Part shown: positions 1 to 6,460 of the stretch, in pieces
How positions within the stretch are numbered: position 1 is the stretch's first letter
How the letters are laid out: the number at the start of each line of letters is the position of its first letter
Assembly (NCBI GenBank): GCA_026786335.1
Contig: JAJAYG010000315.1
Coordinates: 1 to 10,765 of the forward strand
Direction of reading: 5' to 3'
Origin: Chitinophagales bacterium
GTDB lineage: Bacteria > Bacteroidota > Bacteroidia > Chitinophagales > UBA10324
DNA length: 10,765 bases
Notes under the pieces: model-generated
Database searches by the model: none
The model's input: the letters and a program-made list of their open reading frames with translations, nothing else
What the model was told of the DNA's origin: nothing
Position numbers and translations under genes: made by a program

Positions 1-118
1 ATTTAGTGGTGTTAATATAGATGTGTGAGGGAGTACACTGTGCTAATCCTATTGAAGTATGAAGAAGAAGAATTGCGCAAAGGGTTGCGATGTCTCGAAA
101 GAGGAAAATTGATTTCAT
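1..118 (-). CDS. Secreted protein, N-terminal part only (runs off left edge)
   Basis: An ATG at 118-116 on the minus strand opens a frame that stays open for 39 codons to the window edge. The first 26-27 residues form a clear Sec signal peptide: MKSIFLFRD is followed by a hydrophobic core (ATLCAILLLHTSIG) and ends LAQ, the usual Bacteroidota cleavage context. The residue after LAQ is Cys, but Gln at -1 argues against a lipobox, so signal peptidase I cleavage is more likely. The mature start reads CTPSHIYINTTK. The protein is probably exported to the periplasm, surface or medium. Its function cannot be told from 39 residues. It was recognised from the signal peptide alone; the longer antisense-looking frame over this region is judged a shadow. 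Confidence 0.6.
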   Translation of the reverse strand, partial: MKSIFLFRDIATLCAILLLHTSIGLAQCTPSHIYINTTK

Positions 119-283
119 GAAATTGGAATTTTTGCACGCGTGAAATGAAAAAATCCTTTTCAGGAGAGGACGCTTGAAGTAGAAAGTTAGAAGCACTTGG
201 AACTGGAAGTGCGTGTCCTGAACTGTAAAACAACAATAAATATAATTACGAAAGAAATAATTTTTGAATGCTTCGATTCATGA
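119..283. other. Gene-free stretch with an imperfect inverted repeat
   Basis: No convincing coding frame is seen here. It lies upstream of the minus-strand secreted gene and so may hold its promoter. Positions 193-198 (gcactt) and 207-212 (aagtgc) form a 6-bp stem with an 8-base loop. AGGAC (167-171) and GTCCT (215-219) could extend it as an outer stem across a long interior loop. There is no T-tract, so terminator function is not supported. The rest is A-rich. Confidence 0.3.
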
Positions 284-526
284 TTACGGTGCTTTGAAAT
301 TGAAACGGTCGGCTCTGATCCAGGGCGCGAATATGTTTTTTAATTCTTCTCTTCCAGCGCAATGGTCATACCACTCCAAGTTATTTGCGTGATCGGTTTG
401 AGAGAAGAAAGAAATGGTTTGATGATCACATGAAAAATTGATTTCTTTGTTCAACACAAAATAAAATTCAATGGCACTAAAGGTAATTGGAACTGACAAC
501 TGAAGAACCGGAACCCTGTCACTCAA
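284..526 (-). CDS. Unrecognised protein fragment, C-terminal-like
   Basis: I do not recognise this protein. The minus-strand frame between about 470 and 284 has natural-looking codon use and composition: many aromatic residues, charged pairs, and a tail with EWYDHCAGREELKNIF then APWIRADRFNF before a TAA stop. It resembles the last 60 residues of a folded soluble protein. There is no ATG. The only start is a TTG at 526, and the first 18 or so codons lie antisense to the 5' end of the sulfotransferase (471 onward), so that portion is probably not coding. It may be a gene remnant whose 5' part was lost when the neighbouring gene arrived, or a chance open frame. Confidence 0.25.
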   Translation of the reverse strand: MSDRVPVLQLSVPITFSAIEFYFVLNKEINFSCDHQTISFFSQTDHANNLEWYDHCAGREELKNIFAPWIRADRFNFKAP

Positions 527-1133
527 ATTGGCATTAGACGAGTTGCGGTTTGGAATATGTTTTCACCTGTATGAGCTCATTGAGCATGTTCCCGAACGCA
601 TAAAGTATTTTGAACAGGCAGAGCGCGGTGAAGATGTAAATTGGGATGCGTTGTTTGACGGTTACCATTCTGCTGTTGACTTTCCGGTGATCCGCTATTA
701 CAAACAAGTGATTGCAAAATATCCAGATGCAAAAATCATTCAAACTACCCGCGATCCTGAGTCGTGGTACAAAAGTTTCAGCGAAACAATTTTGTGGGCA
801 ACGCAACCCGATGTTAAAAGGATTTTAAGGATGATGATCCGACTTCCGTTTTCATCAACTCTCCGTAAGAAAATGCGCGTACTTAAATTCAATGGCGGAA
901 TGATCAGGAAAATGTTGGGAGAAAATTTTAAAGACAAAGAAGCTGCAATTGAAATGTTCAATCTGCACAATCAGGATGTATTAGCAAAAGTTCCAAAAGA
1001 CCGCATGCTTATTTACGATGTTAAACAAGGATGGGAACCGCTCTGCACATTTTTAAATGTTCCCGTTCCCAATACTCCTTTTCCAAAAACAAATTCAACT
1101 CAGGAGTTTTTGAATAATGTGAAAAGTTTATAG
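471..1133 (+). pseudogene. P-loop sulfotransferase family protein, in-frame TGA in the PAPS-binding loop
   Basis: An ATG at 471 begins MALKVIGTDN, then a TGA at 501-503, then RTGTLSLKLALDELRFG and an uninterrupted frame to TAG at 1131-1133 (220 codons before the stop). The family (small bacterial sulfotransferases, Sulfotransfer_4-like) transfers sulfate from PAPS to a hydroxyl or amine. Its N-terminus normally reads like VIGxGxGRTGT, so the TGA replaces the P-loop Gly before RTGT. The second nucleotide-binding region is seen as TTRDPESWYKSFSETI, and the C-terminus (GWEPLCTFLNVPVPNTPFP) is typical. The longest uninterrupted frame starts at an internal TTG (528) and would lack the whole P-loop, so it should not bind PAPS. 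AACTGA occurs twice, at 491-496 and 498-503, right at the lesion. Possible explanations are nonsense mutation, sequencing error or readthrough. Family assignment is firm; functional status is not. Confidence 0.8.
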
Positions 1134-1149
1134 AATGAATGAATGAATG
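1133..1149. repeat. GAAT tetranucleotide tandem repeat
   Basis: Four perfect GAAT units plus a G begin at the last base of the sulfotransferase stop codon (TAG). This is a short microsatellite, prone to slippage but outside the coding frame. The rest of the gap to 1349 shows no gene. Confidence 0.7.
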
Positions 1150-1297
1150 CTGTAAACCGCATTAATCTTTGGAGTGGTCCGCGATATATTTCAATTGTAA
1201 TGATTATTCATTTCAAGAACCATGAGAAAGTTATTAAAACTGATTGTGATTTAAGGTAATAAAAATCATGAACAATTTCCCGCATCATAGACCAGGG

Positions 1298-1325
1298 TTG
1301 CAATCAAAAAGTTCCGCTAACTTTA
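1298..1325 (+). promoter_or_regulatory. Possible promoter of the toxin-antitoxin pair
   Basis: TTG at 1298-1300 and TAACTTTA at 1318-1325 (one mismatch to the Bacteroidota -7 box TAnnTTTG) are 17 bases apart, slightly shorter than the usual 19-21. Transcription would begin near 1332, about 18 bases before the antitoxin ATG. This is a weak match, supported mainly by position. Confidence 0.3.
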
Positions 1326-1338
1326 CTTCCTGATTCAA

Positions 1339-1348
1339 TTGTATACAA
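1339..1348. promoter_or_regulatory. Palindrome TTGTATACAA abutting the antitoxin start, possible operator
   Basis: This is a perfect 10-base palindrome one base before the antitoxin ATG and just downstream of the possible promoter. Type II antitoxins usually repress their own operon by binding such palindromes. The operator role is inferred from position and symmetry only. Confidence 0.35.
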
Positions 1349-1349
1349 A

Positions 1350-1556
1350 ATGAAAATCCTACTTGACATTAAAGACAACAAAGTTGATTTTATGATGGAA
1401 TTGTTTAACAATCTCCCATTTGTAAAAGCGAAGCGGGTGAATGAAAAGAAAGAGCAATTCCTGAAAGAGCTTGAAGAGGCGGTTGAGCAAGATAAACTTC
1501 ATAAGCAAGGAAAGATTAAACTGAAATCACTTCAAGAAGTGCTTGATGAATTATAA
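1350..1556 (+). CDS. Antitoxin-like protein of a RelE/ParE-type TA pair
   Basis: This 68-residue protein is charged. It opens with a short hydrophobic strand (MKILLDIKDNKVDFMMELF), followed by a Lys/Glu-rich helix (about residues 29-56) and an acidic C-terminal segment ending LQEVLDEL. The layout is that of small Bacteroidota antitoxins: an N-terminal dimerising/DNA-binding part and a C-terminal tail that wraps the toxin. The strongest evidence is context, since the toxin ATG (1546) lies inside this gene's 3' end, an 11-base overlap typical of translational coupling. It would neutralise the toxin and autorepress the operon. Because the toxin is frameshifted, this antitoxin may now be orphaned. 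Confidence 0.65.
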   Translation: MKILLDIKDNKVDFMMELFNNLPFVKAKRVNEKKEQFLKELEEAVEQDKLHKQGKIKLKSLQEVLDEL

Positions 1557-1873
1557 AATTCTTTCGATGGGGTTGTTTGACAGAGAGCTAAAAAATCTGG
1601 CAAAAAAACATCGCTCAATTAAGAAAGGTTGAACAACTTGGTCAACAATTACTGGAAGAACCCAGCATGGGTACTGCGCTCGGAAAAAATTGTTTCAAAA
1701 TCAGGATGGCAATTACTTCGAAGGGAAGGGGAAAATCGGGTGGAGCGAGAATCATCACACATGTTTTTGTAGCCGGCACAATAATTTATTTGCTATCAAT
1801 CTATGACAAATCAGATCAGGAAAATATTTCTGAAAAGGAAATTCTCTATCGCATAAATCAGATTCCAAAATAA
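1546..1873 (+). pseudogene. RelE/ParE-family mRNA interferase-type toxin, frameshifted
   Basis: The ATG at 1546 gives MNYKILSMGLFDRELKNLAK then KHRSIKK before a TGA at 1630-1632. The next forward frame continues the same protein from 1628: VEQLGQQLLEEPSMGTALGK, NCFKIRMAITSKGRGKSGGA, then RIITHVFVAG and a YDKSDQENIS tail to TAA at 1871-1873. Together these match the Bacteroidota RelE-like fold (about 109 residues if two bases are restored): two N-terminal helices, then a beta-sheet with the basic KIRM...SKGRGKSGGAR strand. Such toxins cleave mRNA at the ribosome or act on gyrase. The junction lies at AAGAAAGGTTGAA (1621-1633) and corresponds to one extra or two missing bases. The second part (from ATG 1667) alone lacks the N-terminal helices. 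Likely inactive, unless the break is a sequencing error or a +1 recoding event. Confidence 0.75.
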
Positions 1874-1902
1874 TTTTGGCGTTGTTTACGAATGGAAAAT
1901 TT

Positions 1903-2460
1903 TTATTTACTCAATCGCTTTTCTAACAGGCCGGCAATTTCCGATGCAGTTAAATTTCTTCCCAGAATATTTCCATCTTCATCAATAAAAATATTTGCAG
2001 GGATCGATCGCACACCGAATTTCTCCACTGCATCTGAATTCCATCCGCGCAAATCACTCACATGGCTTTTCCAGATTAAACCATCCTGTGCAATGGCTTT
2101 CATCCAGTATTCTCGATTCATATCGAGCGAGATGCTGTAGATTTCAAATCCCTTTGCGTTCTTGAATTTGGCTTCGTGGTATTTTTGATAAAGCGTAACC
2201 AGCTTTGGATTTTCATAGCGGCACGGGCCACACCAGCCCGCCCAAAAATCTACGAGCACCATATTTCCTTTTAATGATGATAGTGCAATGGGATTGCCAT
2301 CAACACCGGGATAAACAATTTCAGTAAGTCGATTTCCCTCGGGTGAATCGGGGATTTTGTAGTAATCATAAATGTAGTAGCCAACAAATGCAATGCAACC
2401 GAACACAACAAAACTTACGAGCAGATTGCGATACTTCAACGGGTAATTATTTTGCTGCAA
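1903..2460 (-). CDS. Membrane-anchored TlpA-like thiol:disulfide oxidoreductase
   Basis: The protein has 185 residues. One transmembrane helix near residues 12-30 anchors a periplasm-facing thioredoxin domain. That domain shows LVDFWAGWCGPCRYENPKL with the redox motif WCGPC at 76-80, and a cis-proline context RSIP at 151-154 followed by the strand ANIFIDEDGNILGR. These are the hallmarks of TlpA/ResA-type proteins, which reduce disulfides of apocytochromes or of exported proteins, drawing electrons across the membrane. The partner cannot be told from here, as no cytochrome-maturation genes are adjacent. No ATG lies upstream in frame: the start is either TTG at 2460 or TTG at 2439 (before KYRNLLV). 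It is monocistronic and convergent with the broken toxin gene; its stop is only 29 bases from the toxin's. Confidence 0.88.
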   Translation of the reverse strand: MQQNNYPLKYRNLLVSFVVFGCIAFVGYYIYDYYKIPDSPEGNRLTEIVYPGVDGNPIALSSLKGNMVLVDFWAGWCGPCRYENPKLVTLYQKYHEAKFKNAKGFEIYSISLDMNREYWMKAIAQDGLIWKSHVSDLRGWNSDAVEKFGVRSIPANIFIDEDGNILGRNLTASEIAGLLEKRLSK

Positions 2461-2516
2461 TATTAAAGTGTAAAAAGTTTGTTGGAATTGAAAAGGGAAA
2501 ATAAAATTTTTTATTT

Positions 2517-2542
2517 AGTGGTCGGCGTCGACCCCGACCACT
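2517..2542. repeat. GC-rich hairpin, first of two related copies
   Basis: AGTGGTCGG (2517-2525) pairs perfectly with CCGACCACT (2534-2542) around an 8-base loop, in otherwise AT-rich sequence. T-rich sequence flanks it on the right (ttttattttt) and A/T runs on the left. No gene ends here on either strand, so simple termination of a flanking gene is not the explanation. It is related to the copy at 2563-2586. Confidence 0.7.
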
Positions 2543-2562
2543 TTTATTTTTGTTATTTTTAT

Positions 2563-2586
2563 TTCGGTCGGTGAGGACACCGAACG
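2563..2586. repeat. GC-rich hairpin, second related copy
   Basis: CGGTG (2570-2574... within GGTCGGTGAGGACACCG) pairs around AGGA with CACCG, and TCGGT/ACCGA gives an alternative pairing. Aligned without gaps to 2520-2539, the 20 bases at 2566-2585 match at 15 positions. This suggests two diverged copies of one element 46 bases apart. Confidence 0.55.
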
Positions 2587-2830
2587 ATAAAGAAAGAATG
2601 CGTTCTTGAAAATTAATTTTATATTTGACATGGTATTATAGCAGCATTTTAAAACAACCACTCCTTGATGCAACTACTGCTGAAAATATTAAAATGGTTT
2701 ACCGATTTATTCTGCGACGTTACCATAGAGGAAAAAATACTTTACAACAATAATAATTTTTCTCTTGTCAATTTTCCTGCATCAATTTTTTTTCTAAAAG
2801 TTTTTAAAGAACAGCGAGGTAAGATGCGTA

Positions 2831-2860
2831 GGGTTTGCTGATGAGCCGTTAAGCAAACCC
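2831..2860 (+). repeat. 9-bp perfect hairpin upstream of the secreted-protein pair
   Basis: GGGTTTGCT (2831-2839) pairs perfectly with AGCAAACCC (2852-2860), leaving a 12-base loop (gatgagccgtta). It lies 84 bases before the ATG at 2944. No U-tract follows, so it is not a standard terminator. It could be a 5'-leader structure or a dispersed repeat; direction is unknown. Confidence 0.5.
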
Positions 2861-2943
2861 TGAAACCCCACTCAAGAATTTGCCATCTGAAATATGATGA
2901 GAGGCTTAATTAAAATACCCTCAAAGAAAAAAATTTACTGCGC

Positions 2944-3919
2944 ATGAAATATTCTTTACTCATAGTGGCTTTACTCATTACTTTTTCGGGCAGAGCACAA
3001 AATATAGTTCCCAATCCAAGTTTTGAAGATACCATTTCATGCCCAACGGTTCTAGGTGATAATAAAAGCAAAACACTGGTTGAACTTTGGAGAGACACCT
3101 GATTACTTTAACAGTTGTAATATTTCACCGGTTTCTGATTTCGTTCATGCTTGTTCTGTTCCGCAAAACTCTTTGGGTTATCAAGATGCGGCAAGCGGTA
3201 ATTCATACGCTGGAATTGTCAACGCAAATATTTATCCTACTCCATTTTCCGACAGAGAATACATAGGCTGTTTATTAAACGAATCTTTGCAAATAGGGAA
3301 AAAGTATTTTATTAGATTCAAAGCTTCTCCCGCTTACAAAATTCCTGATCCTATTCTTTCAGTAGAGTGTTTTTCAAACAACATTGGATTTCGATTTTCC
3401 AATGTTTCCTTTTCATCAACCATTCCTCCCGAAACCGATAACACAGCACATTTTTATTACCCGCTTGTAATCAATGACACTGCAAACTGGACCTCAATTG
3501 TAGCAACCTTCACTGCTGATTCAGCATTTTCATATTTAATCATCGGTAATTTTTTTGACAATGAACATACAACATTCATCTGCGACTCCACTTTGAGTTA
3601 TTCAACATCTTATCTCTATATTGATGACATATGTGTTTCGCTGGATTCTCTTACTTGTTTGGATTTAGTTGGTGTTGTAAATCTTCATTCTAATTCTTCA
3701 GTTCGCATTTATCCCAATCCGGCTAAAGAATCAATAACTATTACTGGAAGTAAAATACAGTCATTCATTCTTAGCGACCTACAAGGAAACATTGTTTATC
3801 AATATTTTCCTCTTGCAGTGTCCACTACTCTTATTGTTTCAGGATACCAAAGAGGTATCTACTTACTCAAAATTAACATGAATGAAAAATCGTTTTTTCA
3901 AAAAATTATTCTTCAATAA
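2944..3919 (+). pseudogene. T9SS-secreted protein with C-terminal sorting domain, frameshifted after the N-terminus
   Basis: The ATG at 2944 starts a signal peptide (MKYSLLIVALLITFSGRAQ), then NIVPNPSFEDTISCPTVLGD. This frame ends at TGA 3100-3102. The frame one base ahead continues the same protein as IIKAKHWLNFGETPDYFNSC and on to TAA at 3917-3919. The N-terminal pattern (VPNPSFE...CP...HW...TPDYFNSC...GYQ..SGNAYAGI) is a common Bacteroidota secreted beta-sandwich module. The last ~75 residues (VRIYPNPAKESITITGS through GIYLLKINMNEKSFFQKIIL) are a T9SS type A sorting domain, removed on export to the surface. The break lies near 3050-3062 (ctaggtgataataaa) and fits two lost bases or one gained. 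The second gene follows after 17 bases, so the two are probably co-transcribed. The frame from GTG 3056 lacks a signal peptide and should not be exported. Confidence 0.8.
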
Positions 3920-3936
3920 CCTAAAACTAAATAGCA

Positions 3937-6351
3937 ATGAAACAGAAAATTTTTTTAGCACAGACTATGGTTACATTTATCATACTGTGTACAACAGTTA
4001 TTTTATCAAATGCGCAAACTGTTTTTGAAAAATATCAAGTCGGTGCAGATTACTTTGGGAGACTTAACGATCCTAATGGGAATGCTGCCAAAGGAGTACT
4101 TATTGGAAACTCCACCAGTGCTCCTGTTGCAGCACTTGAAATAAATACAATGCTTATAAATGGTGGCAGCACACCGTACACAGCAGGAAATGTTTTTACA
4201 ACCAAATGTGCAACAACAGAGAATTCATCATGGTATATGTACAAGGGTACATCGTCTTTAAAATTTCACATAAAGAGTCCGGCATCAAGTGATGATATTT
4301 TTTTGGGGACAGTTGCAGCAGGCGACTTGAATTTCGAAACAACTTTTGTAGCAAGAATGACGATTATTGGCAATAACAATATTCCTAACTGGGGTAACAA
4401 TGTAGGATATGTTGGCATTGGAAATAATGAACCACTTAGCATGCTTCACATAGGAACTGATTTATGCTACAATGGCTTAATGTGCACAGGCAATACTGAT
4501 GTTCCCCGAGCTGGTTGGAGGCCATGGATGACAACCGGAACATTTTATTGTGAAGAGACAGACCATATGTACACGGGTCTCAAACGGACTAATTATGATA
4601 GACAAGATGCGGTAGTTGCTTGGGGGGATAATATTGGAACTACAAGCTCCTTATCCGATAATTTAATATTCATTTTTACAGAGTATTGTGAGGATGATGA
4701 TCTTGATGAAACTGCTTCTGGTACAAATGGTTTAGAAGCAATGTGATTAACACCCTATGTTGAAAGCGCTGATTTTAAATCAATTAATTTAGGAATAGGT
4801 AACTATAACCAGACGACTTATATACCACCGCAAAGGCGATTAGAGGTTTTAGATGGAGGATTAAGCAGACCTCAATTACGATTGACTTATACACCCAATG
4901 CAACTAATACAAGTGGAGTTCATTGTGATTTTTATAATGATGCTAACGGGTTCCTGACTATAGTGCCAACAGGCGATTATGTTGGTATTGGATCAGGAGC
5001 AAGTAATCCTGCAAGAACTCTTGATGTTTTTGGCAGAGCGAGAATACAAACAATGCCGACTGATAATACAATGACTGAGGTGGTTGTGAGAGATGCAACC
5101 ACAGGAGATTTATTTGTGAATACAGATGTTGGAGCTCTTGATTGGCACATCATAGGGAATAGCAACGTCACTGCACCAACAAATTTTCTTGGAACTACCA
5201 ATGCAAATGATGTTGCGTTTAGATCAACCAATGTTGAGAGAATGCGAATAATCGGATTAACCAATGGAGTGGTACTTGCAGGAAATATTGGTTTAGGTTT
5301 AACTAACCCAACCGCTCGCTTTCATAGTGAATATGCCTATGTTCAAAATACAACACCCGAAACTAACGGTAGCTTCATTGTCAATGGCACCTATACCGCA
5401 TCAGGCGCGGCAATAACTCTAAGGGCAGTAGAAGGTAAGTGTACTGTAACAGGTCCTACAGGGTATAATAGCACCAATATTGGAGGAGATTTCACAGCGC
5501 TTTATGGGGGCTGTCCAAATATTGGTGTTAGAGGAACTGCAGCTGGAACTACAAATTCAACTTCTGTAAAGGTTGGCGTATATGGAGATGCATTAGGAGC
5601 AAACCGATACTGGGCGGGTTACTTTAATGGCTTTGTTTACAGTTCTCAACTTCTCCAAGTTTCTGATCCGCAATTTAAAACTGATATTGAAGAACTACAA
5701 GGAGGTCTTGCTATTGTAAATCAATTGAAACCGAAAACTTATCTCTTTGATACGAAAAATGCTATGGTTCTAAGCTTACCTGCAGAAAAGCAATTTGGTT
5801 TCTTAACAACTGATATCAAAACGAGTTTACCAGAATTGGTTAAAATGGCACCTTCACCATTGATAGAAGATACAATTACAGGTGCACTTTCAGGTATGAA
5901 TGACAGTTTCCAAATAATGAACTATAATGCACTCATTCCAATTCTTGTTTCGGCTGTACAAGAACTTTCGACGCAAGTAAGCGATTTGCAATCTGAGCTT
6001 AATGGCTGTTGCGGCACCAACAAAATGAAGAGTGATGATTCAGAGAATGGAGTAATTTCTTCACAAACTATTTCATTAAAAAACACTAACGCACCATTCC
6101 TTGGACAGAATATTCCTAACCCATACGAGAATCAGACGACCATACCATATTATTTACCTAATGAAGCTGTTCATGCATTCATCATTTTCTCTGATGAACT
6201 CGGCAGGCAGTTTAATCAGATTGAAATAATTGGAAGAGGTAAAGGACAGTTAACTGCACTAACAACAGAACTTGAAGACGGAATTTATTCTTACTCACCT
6301 ATTGTTGATGGCAATAAAGTTGCAACCAAGCAAATGGTTAAGCAACATTGA
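3937..6351 (+). pseudogene. Stalk/adhesin-like T9SS protein with S74 intramolecular chaperone, in-frame TGA
   Basis: The protein is 804 codons with one TGA at codon 270 (4744-4746); the same frame is open before (3937-4743) and after (4747-6348). Domains in order: signal peptide (about 1-27, ending SNAQ); a repetitive stalk with VGIGNNEPLSMLHIG, NLGIGN, VGIGSGASNPARTLDV and IGLGLTNPTARFH; and an S74 chaperone from Ser576, where SDPQFKTDIEELQGGL places Ser and Lys five residues apart as in the autocleavage dyad of endosialidase tail spikes. A short coiled coil (ELSTQVSDLQSELN) follows, then a CC pair and a T9SS sorting domain (LGQNIPNPYENQTTI to the end). Such 'tail fiber domain' proteins are expected to trimerise at the cell surface. 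The TGA sits where relatives have Arg (GLEAM-R-LTPY); internal repeats have MT or MR in the same place. Readthrough, pseudogene and sequence error all remain possible. Confidence 0.8.
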
Positions 6352-6370
6352 TATATTTTTATAATGATTA

Positions 6371-6404
6371 AAAAAGTGCAAGGCAAAACTGCCTTGCTCT
6401 TTTA
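6371..6404. terminator. Bidirectional intrinsic terminator between convergent units
   Basis: GCAAGGCA (6378-6385) and TGCCTTGC (6390-6397) form a perfect 8-bp stem with an AAAC loop. Beyond a T-T mismatch, AAAAG (6372-6376) pairs with CTTTT (6399-6403). The plus strand ends in TTTT and the minus strand in six T's. It lies 20 bases past the S74 protein's stop and 57 bases past the minus-strand beta-barrel gene's stop, so it serves both. Confidence 0.9.
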
Positions 6405-6460
6405 TTCTAATCCAAATCATATTCAAGATTAGTATCTCACTTCAAATTAATTTTCAATTT

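Larger units (their letters stand above)
2461..2943. other. Gene-free intergenic region (483 bases) between divergent genes
   Basis: It separates the TlpA-like gene (minus) from the secreted-protein pair (plus), so it should carry promoters for both, but no clear TAnnTTTG box is seen. It contains two tandem GC-rich hairpins (2517-2585), a 9-bp hairpin (2831-2860), and long A/T runs. A 57-codon open frame (2668-2841) is unconvincing. Confidence 0.5.

Noticed and set aside
501..503. TGA as selenocysteine
   Set aside because: The position is a P-loop Gly in the family, no SECIS-like hairpin follows directly, and the other internal TGA stands for a different residue.
1892..2140. Plus-strand open frame across the TlpA-like gene
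   Set aside because: It is antisense to a gene with a clear WCGPC thioredoxin domain and shows no protein-like features of its own.
2621..2640. TTGACA (2628-2633) as a sigma-70 -35 box
   Set aside because: Bacteroidota primary sigma does not use TTGACA, and no -10 or -7 element lies at the right spacing.
2668..2841. 57-codon open frame starting MQLLLKILKWFTDLF
   Set aside because: Its composition is dominated by Asn, Phe and Lys runs from AT-rich DNA, its stop falls inside the hairpin, and no recognisable domain or promoter is seen.
2824..2875. Hammerhead-ribozyme-like boxes CTGATGAG and GAAAC
   Set aside because: Stem II between the boxes does not pair, the base before GAAA is T instead of C, and no upstream strand forms stem III with a NUH cleavage site.
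471..6351. UGA read as Gly or Trp throughout (alternative genetic code)
   Set aside because: TGA ends the S74/T9SS protein at its expected C-terminus, before a terminator. One internal TGA replaces Gly and another Arg.
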